Shown here one piece after another: positions 50,073 to 60,670 of a stretch of 64,000 nucleotides of DNA. The notes beneath the pieces are model-generated. The model searched no databases, had not been told where the DNA came from, and saw nothing but the letters and a program-made list of their open reading frames with translations. Numbering within the stretch: the first letter of the stretch is position 1; each line of letters begins with the position of its first letter. The position numbers and the translations under genes were made by a program. The stretch is from Terfezia claveryi (taxonomy: Eukaryota; Ascomycota; Pezizomycetes; Pezizales; Pezizaceae), in NCBI GenBank assembly GCA_015179025.1, contig WHUX01000074.1, positions 186,001 to 250,000 of the forward strand, in the 5' to 3' direction.

Positions 50073-51118
50073 TATGTACCTAGGTAGGCAGGCATACCTA
50101 GGTAGTAGGATATTTTTTTTTGGAAGTTCCAAGTAGGGTACCTATTCGCTGGGCTCATGAATCATCCAAATCCTAGCGGGACCCATAGGGAACCATTTCT
50201 TTCTCTCTGCCGATCGTTGCAGATTAACCTGTCCATTTTACTAGCTGATCTATTTAAAAAAATAAAATAAAAAAAAAGGGGGTGAAACCTTCCGCTGTAC
50301 CATGGAGTACATAGGTACCGGTAGGTACCTAGTTGTTTTGGTTTAGGATGTTGTACAGTACATGTAAGTAGGCCCCAAAAAAAAAAAATTTTTTTTTTTC
50401 TGTTTTATTTTGAAAACTAACTCCTCCTTTAGGCAAGGATCTAGATACAGTCGGCGTTGAGTTGGTCATGTCGGTTATTAATATAGCAGACCGAGCCAAT
50501 TATGTAGTAGGTAGGGGTAGATGGGAGAGAAATCATATTGCAAAGGTTTGGTATTGGCATTCCTAACCTGCGGCGCCCTGGTATAAGCAGCATCGGGGGA
50601 GGGGGAGGGAGTTGAGGGTAATAAACTAGCTTTTCCCTGTCTCACAGAATTTACCTTGAATCCACTAGTGTGGTTTGTATTGGCGATATTATCGACCCCG
50701 TAAATAAGATTTCAATTGTTAGATTTCAATTTGCATTTGCCATTATCAATCTAATACTACCGCTTCAGCATTGTGATCAAGGAAATAGGTTTTAATAAAA
50801 CATGTGCTTTGCAGGCGCAGAAGGAGAAAAGGGTTGTATGTTTGAAATAACCAGACTAGGTTTGAGAAGGAGGATAAGGTACATGTACAAGGGTTAATTA
50901 CATGTGTGAAACATAAAAAGTGGACGACCCACACTTCTATCAGCAACTATTTTGAAGTCAAATCAAAGTCCATTTGCAATACACAGACTAGAGAATCCTC
51001 GAGGTATCATTCAGATCACTGTATTATATTTGCAATCCCACCTGCATAAACTCTCTCGAATATTTGATCAATTCTAGTGGATTTTCCTGCCCAGAGGTCC
51101 ATATGGCCCCAAAATCCT
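50073..51118. other. Spacer downstream of the BTB gene
   Basis: Contains CTAGGTAGG/GGTACCTAG words (50076-50110, 50310-50335), an A-run followed by a T-run at 50377-50399, a GGGAGGGAGTTGAGGG word near 50607, and a diverged TAGTCTGG word at 50848-50858 (minus). No gene is seen. Confidence 0.45.
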
Positions 51119-52234
51119 TTAACACGCTTTATTCCTCCTTATGTCGCTTCCACCAGGCTTTCTAATGCCGATTTTCCGGGATAGGCAATGCTGAAGCATA
51201 GGTGGCACCATCACGACACCTGCTGCAAAGTCAGGGATGTCCTTGAGAAGCTCCACAAAAGCCTCTTCTGCTCTTAACGCGCACAAATGAGATGCCGCCA
51301 CCTCGCAAAGATGTTGTAGCAGCCCCTCGACCCTCCCGATTGCCTCTCTGGGACTTCTACTGGAAGAAGTTATTGGACCATGCACGAAATCAAGTAGCTC
51401 TCCTCGAGCACGATTCAGGGGATGAAGGATCGGTGGTGTAAGACTATTGTAACTATATCTGACAACTTCAATGAAGTTGTCGAGGAAATCCTTTGGCACA
51501 GTAAGATTCTCGAAGGATGCCTTGACCAGGTTTTCAATGCATTTACTGTATACGAAGCGCTGGGTGTGAAATACTGAATCCTTGATAAAGGCATCGTTGA
51601 GTCTTTGAATCCTTTCCAGTGCGTAGGTTTTAAGGCTACCAATGTTGAATCTGTCAGCAAGCACATACACCTGTGCATGTTTCAATACCGTTTCCTTGTA
51701 TCCCTTACGCCTTTGCACCAGTGCCTCGGTCTCCGTTTGGGGGACCGACTTCTGCAATCCGTGGTATGCTTGCTTGAGTACCAAGGGCATCCCTTTCAGT
51801 TTCTTTAGTTCAAACTTCGAGATGTCCATACTTTCCCAGCTGGGATAATAGCCCACTTTTCCCCAGGCAAGGAATCTCTTCATTGTATCTGGATCGACAT
51901 CCTCAATAGTCATGCTAGCCTTCACGCCTTCCCTCATTTTGTTGTGGGTATGCTTGTATAATACATCTGAGAGGCCACCAAAAGCTTCGAGCTCAACTGT
52001 AAAGGAACGCCTTTTGCCTTTGACGCCAGCGGTGATGGTGAAAAGGCGCCCAGGAGGGACAAGGTCACCTCTTGCTGATTGGAGTTGTTCAGTCGTGCCC
52101 CAGCGCTTCTGAAACCGCGCTACTTCTAGAGGTACTTTCTGCCTCTTTTGGGGTTTAGGATTAGTATCAGCACCCTCAATAGCCTCAGCAGCCTTGCATC
52201 TGCCTCTTTTTTTTGTTAACGCGTTCCTGTTCAT
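51119..52234 (-). CDS. BTB/POZ-like domain protein
   Basis: A single exon of 371 residues starting MNRNALTKKRGRCKAAEAIE, a basic Lys/Arg-rich head that could be a nuclear signal. The middle (about residues 65-215) follows the fungal BTB pattern: FTITAGVKGKRRSFTVELEA, then an LSDVLYKHTH helix, DVDPDTMKRFLAWGKVGYYP and LKHAQVYVLADRFNIGSLKT. The last motif is a common BTB/BACK junction in Pezizomycotina. The C-terminal 150 residues are mostly helical. Such proteins often serve as adaptors for Cullin-3 ligases or as homo-oligomerising regulators; the role here is unknown. No intron is required. Confidence 0.8.
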   Translation of the reverse strand: MNRNALTKKRGRCKAAEAIEGADTNPKPQKRQKVPLEVARFQKRWGTTEQLQSARGDLVPPGRLFTITAGVKGKRRSFTVELEAFGGLSDVLYKHTHNKMREGVKASMTIEDVDPDTMKRFLAWGKVGYYPSWESMDISKFELKKLKGMPLVLKQAYHGLQKSVPQTETEALVQRRKGYKETVLKHAQVYVLADRFNIGSLKTYALERIQRLNDAFIKDSVFHTQRFVYSKCIENLVKASFENLTVPKDFLDNFIEVVRYSYNSLTPPILHPLNRARGELLDFVHGPITSSSRSPREAIGRVEGLLQHLCEVAASHLCALRAEEAFVELLKDIPDFAAGVVMVPPMLQHCLSRKIGIRKPGGSDIRRNKAC

Positions 52235-55200
52235 CTTGATATCCTAAATGGGAGATAGCTTGGTGGGAAGCTTGGTTGGTAGGTTGCGTGGAGGTCGCTG
52301 GGAGTGATATGATGGGAGCAGATTGGCCTTTGTGTAGGATTAATTATAGTCTGGTTAGGTGAACTTTGGGGAAAGGACGAGGCATGTAGGGAAAAGCTGC
52401 AATGCTGCTGCATTCAGTGAAGCCTGATTAGCACACGTTCGCCTGAGCTTTAGGCACGTGTACTTAGAAATCCGGCCTCAGAAACAGTTGATCTGGCATG
52501 TTCCACAAGTCAACCTTGTGCAGAACTCACAATAACTGGGTGCCTGTGGCGCTGCTGAGAAACATTCTGAATACCAACCGTCCTTCTCAGGCCATTCTCC
52601 AATTGCTCCTGCTTCTTCGCCATCAACTCTGCCGATATTCTAAAGATGCTGGCTCAACCAAGGCCCAAAACATCAATGAAGACTGCCTGCAAGCCCTAGA
52701 GAGGGCGTTTGATAATCCCAGAGAAGAGAGCACGAATGTTTCGAGGGATTAAGTTGCAGTCCTACACTTAAGCTGTACATGTAATCCATTTGAGAATTGT
52801 TTGAGGCTATTTTGTAGTTGAACTACTAGATTTTTAAATGTTCTCTGTATATTTAAGATTGATGGTATAGTTGAATATCCTCGTATATTCCAGACGTGCG
52901 AATAGGCTTTTGCCCACGGGCTGTAAGTAAGTACTTAATCACAAGAAGCGGCTAGGGACGAGAGAGTTGTGGAAGTATACCCAAGTCATGAACCGAAATT
53001 CAGAATATATTTTATTAGCACTTTGAGGGTGAAAGTTATCGAGGAATAGGATCATGCTGAAAACAGGCTCAGGGCATTGTCTCGAGTTCCAACACGAGGC
53101 TGTCGGCTAATGAGCCTTCTTCCTATGGAGTCTCTGGCCCCGCACTCACCTAATAACAGCGGAAAAGGATGACTCCTGTATCGTCGGGCTTTGGGCAATT
53201 AATCGGATTCGGCAGGGGCTGTGGCCGCAAGCGAGTAGTCTGGTTGGCACAAGCCCCTCTACGAGGGGCTTGTGCCAACCAGACTAGCAAGCGAGGTGGA
53301 TTCAGCGAGGGCTGTGTTTTGAGTGCCAAAGAGTCACGAGAGCAGTGGCTTTGGTAGGTTTGGTAAGCAGAGCTCGTTTCGGTTCAGCTGGGGGAGCTCG
53401 GGCGGGCGCGGCGGCGTTGAGAAGAGCATGCGCGGTGGCGTTGAGGAGATCGCGCAGAGGGACAGCCTAATAAGATGACGCAATTGGTCAACGGTGGCTT
53501 AGTGCTCTTGGCCGGGCATTGTAGATTACCCATGGAGCCCCATCCGGCTGTTATATTAGGGAGTTGTCACAACCGCCAGCAGGTCAGGATTCTGCGGGGC
53601 CGGGGAGTGGTGACTCTGCCTCTGCGACCGCATCCAGGACCGATTCCTTCCTGTTGTCTTTGGTGGTTTTGTGTGGATGTGGATTGGTGGGGTTTGATGG
53701 GGTTCTTTTGTCAAAATTTTCCTCGGTAATGGTCGAATAGGTTCTTGATGAGCTTTCATAGAATATATTCATTGAGTTCATTGCGAGAGACCTATGGAGT
53801 TCTATGGATGATAGCCTTATTCGTCCACAGACTCCTTATGTCAGTATATTCTTTGTCCAGTGTATCAGTAATATGTTATGCATCTTCCCTCCAAACTCCA
53901 TTATCCTGCGTAAGTGGTTGTGATGGTCGGGCCACGGGGTGGATTATGGATACGTATACTTCGCGAGTTACTTATATCAAGAGGTTTCTTATAATAAGAT
54001 ATGTGCCTAGAAAACTAGGAAATGTCCTGAAAACAACCCGTGATGGTTTGTTTATTGCTGTGTCCTTCAACTCGTTCCTTGTAGACTCTAAATGTCCTGC
54101 TTTTCCCAATATAAAAAGTGCCTCTAGATTCTCGCCTTTCTGTGAATAATGAGATGGGGAATGTAGCATAACATGAGCACGGATTTTCATCACGCCTTTT
54201 TCTATCCATCCCTGTCGAGTTTTAGCTTCCCTTGATGACATGATAACTTGCTATATACTTGTTAATTAATTTTGAATTGGACCCATTATTTGGAAACATC
54301 GGTACCTATTAGTATGTAAGTATGGCGGGTTCCGTTTTGTATTTAAAATTTTATAACTATATTCCTTAGTTCAGGGTAATTACTTATTGCAGTACATAAC
54401 AGCTATTGCGTTGCAACATAGCCTGGCTACCTAGTAATGGTAGATTGGTTGCCTATTTGGTAGTTAGAGCTCAGGTAGGCGCGCGGGGGGGGGGGGGTGG
54501 TTATATTGAAAACTCTCCCGGGTGGTTGAGAGGAGGGGGTTGAGTGTGCACGAGTTGTGCCTCGGCGGAGCATGCAAGGGGTTGTGCTGCGGATGGGGAA
54601 AGTCGAGGGGAGCGTCGAGGGAAGAGGATTTTGTTGTTTCCCATGACTTTTTTCCTTCCCTATGCGATTTCCCACACATACATCCTATCCGAATATTCCT
54701 CGGTTTGCAACCCTGACCTTCACGAATACAAACAATGTGAACAGATCGATGAAACTTCGTCAGAATCGGAATCGGAATTTAGAACGGACGAGAGCTCAGA
54801 AGCAGAATGTATCGAAGAGCCAAAATCGGAATCAATGGAGGATGGAGCATAAGAGTCGCAACCAGCCTACTTAGTATCACCAGTTTCATGCGTTCAATTC
54901 AAGGTATCAGCTTTGCCGGTATCCCACGTCCACAGCCACTTCCCCAGTACAGTCACATCCAATCCACATTTTTGCTCTTATAGACGCAATTAAACCAATA
55001 CGATAGATACAATATTACCGTACATATAATAGTTCCACTTTCTCTTGAAGTTGAGATTCTTGTTCACAAGGCTATCGGATTTACCCTGAACTCTCGAGTG
55101 AACTTGGCGAAGTACTTGGTGTGTAATACTGGCAGTTTCAGTGCAAAGGAAGATGAAGGGTAGACTACTTTCAATGTAATATAATTGAGACTAAAGAGGG

Positions 55201-55740
55201 TACACTTCGTTAGAACTTTTGCAAAATATACCTAGAATTCGTTTTTGGAGGGGATAAAACGCCTGCTGATCCCCATGCCAAACGCCAGGCAGAACTCAGA
55301 GTCAGCTGAACCCTTCGTAAATAAGAATTCCTATATTTAGCACTACAGAGCACGTTTTGGCGTCCAAATCTAATTAGTATACATATTTTCCTTCTTGATA
55401 AAGCCTCCTTCTGACTCTCGGATATGAACGACAGTGCTAGTGGGTTTACTTCCGTATCTCGTAGTTTATCGTATGATCAAGCCCAAGATCTCTACTGAGA
55501 GATTCAAGTACCGGTTGGCATACAACAGCATCTAGACGAATAGGCTGGCTATTATCTTCAAATTGGACAGTTACCTTCTAGAAGTAACTTGATTGAGAAA
55601 AACTTCAATAATCATTCTGTCAAGAAAGAAGCCAAGCTGATATATACTCTTCACTATCCAGACTATACATTCTTCACATATCAGGATTTATACCAAAATA
55701 TTGAATATATCCAGACCCAGCTCCCCTTCCACCTTGCCCC
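52235..55740. other. Gene-poor spacer with micro-foldback
   Basis: Contains TAGTCTGG words at 52347 and 54419, the 51-bp palindrome at 53236-53286, a G-run at about 54485-54497, and small frames (such as 52498-52752 plus, 84 codons) without recognised domains. Confidence 0.45.
53227..53295. mobile_element. 51-bp palindromic foldback element with 9-bp target duplication
   Basis: 53236-53286 consists of two 24-bp arms that are exact reverse complements, separated by only TAC. Each arm starts TAGTCTGGTTGGCACAAGCC and continues CCTC. The nine bases GCAAGCGAG lie directly on both sides (53227-53235 and 53287-53295). Confidence 0.85.
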
Positions 55741-57972
55741 TTACTCGAGCATTCTCGTTAAAAAGTCCCTAAAGCTCTTATCTTCCCTAGTGACCTCCCT
55801 AATTCTATCAATCAAATCCCTATTATATTTCCTCGCATACGCAATCTTCACACGGCGAATATGCTCGCGATCCCAATGGACCCTAACGCATCTACTGATG
55901 AACAAGTCATCCTTGGGGTTCTCAGATGCTGCGATACTGATGATTGTATCTTCAAGGAGTTTTGCATCGCGGAGGGGTTTGTCGATAATCCCAGAGAGGA
56001 GATGGGTCAAGGATTCTCCCTGGAGAAAGTATTAGTCATTAGGAATGATGAAAGTAAATTTTAGGATTAGAGAGCCATATACCACTAGATTTGGGCTGTG
56101 TTTGATCACCACTCTGCTTAGGTCCTTTTTATGCATCTGCCTATACCACCTAATCACCTCTCTCAAATGCACCTGACTTCTACATAGTAGAATCTGCATC
56201 AACACCGTCTCCCCAGTCCCCGGTCTCCCATCCAAAACTTCGTACAACGTCTTCACATCTTCATTAACCTTATCCATCTTCACACTCTCGGGGTCCGGTA
56301 CCGCATGCCCCCACACTGATCCCAAATATCCCTGATGCTCAGGCTCTTCATCCCTTATTCCACTCTCAGTGTCCAAAGTCATCAAGATCACCCCCCTAAA
56401 CTTGTGGGCTCCCAGCTCATTTTTCACTGCTCGCTCTAGTGAGTTCCCATACTTATCATCCTTAAAACCTTTTTTGATCTTTCTTATTTCCTGCACGGTT
56501 TTACCAACAAGTGCTTCGATGAGCAACTCATTCCGAGAAACTGCTTTCTGGTACCAGCTGTTCGCAAACCAACCTTCGGATTCATATGGACCAAGGGCTG
56601 TAGCCCACGCAGTTTTTCCAAAAGCCCCAGTTCCGCATTGCATCTTGATGTGTTTGGCGATATTCACTTGATGGAATAAACGTTTATATTCCGCGCGCAG
56701 AGCAACAAGTTGGGCGGGGCTAAGGCGGGGAAGAATCTTGATTATGGGTCCTGGTTCGATGCGAGAGATGTTATGATTAAGACAGGCAAGAAGCTCCTTT
56801 GCGTGTGGGGTAGGGTCATAGTCGGCGTCCCTGTCATCTTTGGAGGTCGGTTTCACTATTGGAGGAGGTGCAACAAGGGGTGCCCCAAGAGAGAATCCTT
56901 GGGTACCGAGGTCATGGGAAGAAGAAGAGGGCGAGTACGAGATTGGAGGAGCAGAAGGAGATGGAAGTGGGGAGATATTTTGGTAGGTTCCTTGGTAGGG
57001 TTGGAGAGCTGGAGACACGCCACCAAGAGACAAGCCAGCCATACCAGGAATAGAAAGTGAAGAAGTGTGACCATGAGAGGGTTGGTGGGTTGGTGGACCA
57101 CCGCTACCATATTGCGTAGGGGGTGCATACCCTGGCGAAGGAGCATAGTGGGGCCCTACATTCGGTGATGGTGGTGGGAGGGGATTACCGTGATGAGGGC
57201 CCAAGCCGGGGGATACAGCCATGTAGGAGCCGGGTCCACAGATGCCACCAATTGCTGCATGGGAGGATGACGATCCACCCGGAGCAGCAGATTCTGACCA
57301 GTATTCGGGATTTTTATGTCCGGCATAGTAATCAGGGTTGGAGTCCGCCGATGGAGGGGGCGCTCCGTACCCCTGCTGGGGAGGGGGGATTGGGGCTGGA
57401 GGCATCTGATATTGGTATCCTTGAGACGTAGTATGCGTTGGGGAAACAATAGATCCGTACGGAGTTGGTGCTCCATACGTAGGTGGTGCTCCATACGTAG
57501 CTGGTGCTCCATACGTAGCTGGTGGTGGAGCTCCATATGGTGCCTGTGCTGGTGGAATGGGTGCTTCGGGAGAGGAATATTGACCTGCAGTTCGTTAGGA
57601 CCTTGTCATAGCTCATGATATTCAAGACCTTGTTGAAATCACCATAAGCGTTGAGGGGGGATGTCACGGGGCTGAAGCTGCCCTGAATACCGCCGTATCC
57701 CGAGACGGGTTGGTAAGTTGAACCGTATCCCCCTCCCCGAAGCTCCGGTCAGTGGTCTCTGGCGCTGGCGAAGGATCGCGGGAACGAGATACAGAATTCC
57801 CCCGTGACCTCGATCCACGCCCCCCAGCAGAAGGGTCGACGCTCAGTGTATCGGTTTTTTTGTGTCCTCTCCCCTCCTTCCGGACCGTGGAAGAACCTCG
57901 TACTCGGCTGCAGTCCCTCGAAGGCTCACGAGTTCGGGATTTGTCCCGGTGTCTGCGCTCGCCATCCGACAT
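55741..57972 (-). CDS. Annexin with Pro/Gly/Tyr-rich N-terminal extension
   Basis: Modelled as exons 57793-57972, 57643-57742, 56083-57584 and 55741-56019, giving 686 residues plus stop. The head (1-60) is Arg/Ser/Asp-rich (MSDGERRHRDKSRTREPSRD). Residues 60-340 are Gly/Tyr/Pro-rich with repeats of the type PATYGAP. The annexin core (about 345-686) has four repeats: DPTPHAKELLACLNHNISRI; SWYQKAVSRNELLIEALVGK; a third containing LYEVLDGRPGTGETVLMQIL; and a fourth with GESLTHLLSGIIDKPLRDAK and IRRVKIAYARKYNRDLIDRI. Annexins bind acidic phospholipids with Ca2+; fungal ones are linked to secretion and membrane organisation. The first intron (57743-57792) has a CTGAC branch but a weak GAG acceptor, so that junction is the least certain. 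The other two introns are canonical. Confidence 0.9.
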
Positions 57973-60670
57973 GGCTTATTGCTTGACTGTTGGAGTAAAT
58001 GAGAAACGAAGCAGAGGGGAAAAGAATTGGTTGATTTCGGTACGAATACTGGAGGAAGAAGCTGCGGGGCAGCACACAAAACTCGAGCAGCGAAACAACA
58101 GGTATTATAGGACTCGGAAAGAAAACAGCACGACTCCTTATTTTCTTATCAGCCTCATCAATGCAATAACAATGTTGATTCAACAAGTGAGCCACGTACA
58201 ACCCTCTTGATCATGATTGGCTTAGCTAGTAGCAAGAGGAAGCAATTCCAATACATTGCACCTCAGGCAAATTGGGTACACACCAAGCATACGTAAGTGC
58301 ATGGATTAACAGCCTCTTCATGCAGCTGTGGAGTATCCACCGCCAATCGTAGAGTTGATGAATATCGATTTCATTGCTTTTGGTTGAGCGGATAACGATG
58401 CTGCAGATTGATCAGTGCGGGGTGTATGTACAGCCAACAATCACAGCAGTGGCCCGAGACAACGATGGGAGAGGATCGGCAATAATCATTGAATTTCCTT
58501 AGCATAAGCTTATGAAAGTATGAATGAGGATGAAAATATGACTTTAGAAGTACTGTACATTGCGGCGATTCCCGACCTCCAAAACGTGACACCTGGACCA
58601 GGGCCTTTCCTCCAAGTGTGGGTGGGGTACTGAGTATATTGTCATCGTCACCTCCAATCCTTTCGTCGCGGCGGCTCTGCAGCGACCCTTTTCCTTACGT
58701 CTGCCTCGAGAGGGTTTCACAGTCCGCCGATCGAATTATAAGCTTGTGCAATAGAGTATAGCTAGGTAGGCCCTGACGAAGCGAACGAGCCGTTTAAACT
58801 TTTCTCAGGAGCGTCGTGCTCTCTTGCTCGTCAACCTTGTTTTACTTCGTACCATTGGCGCAGGTTGTCAACACGATGTTTTGGAAACAGGGGCCAGCAG
58901 CAATCGCAAGTGGGGGGCGGGTCTGAGATTGATGCCGAGAGCCATTCCAACGTTCTACTATCAACTATCGCGACGGCTCTCTTGATGCTCAAAAGCCCCC
59001 AAGCCATTTCCCAAGCTGTGTATCAACAACCTCCAATTTCCAGGCGGCCGCGTGGGGTTCCTATTAGGGCCAGTCCCTCATTTCTCTGTGACTTAGGCCC
59101 TGTCATCTTGCGAGCATTGACCGGGGCGCACCCAGTCTTGCACCGGGCGCACCATACCGTTTACAACTATCGCCCATCCGTTATGTGCCCTCGTCTGTGT
59201 GCCCCTTATTCCACGAATGATTCCAGCTTCGCGCATCTCAGTAATCAATCGCTGGGCGGCCCACGTACTCTAAAACGAACCAACGGGACCATTCTGGCGT
59301 GCAGGAAGTAAAGTTAGCCGCAAGGTGCAGGGACTCTCCGCTGTCCTTTCAATTTGCCTGAAGTCTGAGTCCTCCTCTGCTTTTGCTCCTCCTCCTGAAC
59401 TACCTGCCGCAAAGTGGAAAAATCATTGTTCCTTCCTCCTCTCTCTTCCTCCACTCCTTACAGATACAATCTTTTGAATCCTTTTTCCCTCTCCTTCTCC
59501 CGCGCCCCCCCTTCCTCCCTCTTCCGCCATCCCCCCCACGGGAAAAAGTCACGACTAAAGTATAATAACTGTTGGGGCAAAATTCTCGTTCGCTGTGCGT
59601 CCACTTGTATTTCACACTCGTTCAACGTTTCACATACTCGGCCAGAAGTCCCAGTTGCTATTTGCAGTGCATGTGTGTGCAGTGTTTCCATTCCTTTACC
59701 CCCCTGGCCTACTACCTCTTTGCTCTGCCAAAACGACTGTTCTGACGAAGCCGGTCATTAGACAAGAGTTGCAGAGCAGCATAGCAGCCAATTACCGTCC
59801 ACGATATCATCGTTGTACATTGACTGCAGCCTGGTACAACTGGACGAGCCAACGCACCACCAGTGCAGCCCCGCTTTATCATCTCCCGACTCGACCTCAC
59901 GACTACCAGCTAGTTTGCCCTCGAGCTCCTTTTTTCACAGACGACCGCCCCGGAGGAGGACAGAAACGGCTCTTTTGTGTTATTAACATCCGTTCGGACT
60001 GTTCGATTCGTTGGATTACTCGTCAGGGCGTGTGATTTATTTCCTAAAAGTACCTACGGTGTCAAACTGGGAAATTTAATTCGTTTAGGTAAGTCGACGG
60101 TTATAAACATACGAGTGTGCAGTTGTGTTTTGTTTTGCGCCTGAATGCGGTGGAAGGCACGCGATGTTCGGCGTTTTCCAATGAGCGGAATTCGTTTAAT
60201 TTCATCATACTCGCACCCTGATTATTCTCCCCGGCATGCAGCTTGCGCTCGCTTGGGCTGCCTCGCATTAGCGTCCCGAAATCAGCGATAATCTGCTTAA
60301 CCAAAAATACATATGTACTTACTTGCTCTGACGCTGACCCTGTGCTACTTGCTAGAATACAAAACTGTGTCACAAAAAAACCTGTTTCGATCCGGGCGCT
60401 CGAGAAATACACCCGGGCTCGAAAACAGCCTGCAAAGGAACGCTCATTGTTTGTTGCTTCCCCTGTCTGCGAGACCCTCAAGGGTTTTATCCAATATTAC
60501 TCCTACGCCCAAGAGCGTAGCTACAGGTGCTGGAACTACTTACTTCTACATTCTGTCGAGACACCCCCCTTGCCATCTTCCATCTTCCGTCTTCAGCAAC
60601 CACCTAATCTGGCAAATTAATAAGCCCCATAATACATACCATCAACTCTCCATATAATCACTCACGAGCT
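57973..60670. other. Divergent promoter region between annexin and septin genes
   Basis: About 2.7 kb. The right half (59.3-60.67 kb) is C/T-rich on the plus strand, as often seen in fungal promoters and long 5' leaders, for example CTCCTCTCTCTTCCTCC near 59436. Frames of up to 148 codons here (58865-59311, 59595-60035) lack protein-like features. An upstream intron or uORFs of the septin mRNA could lie here but cannot be defined. Confidence 0.5.

Noticed and set aside
58865..60035. Frames of 146-148 codons between annexin and septin
   Set aside because: The DNA is pyrimidine-rich promoter or leader type, and the translations have no domain or coding character.
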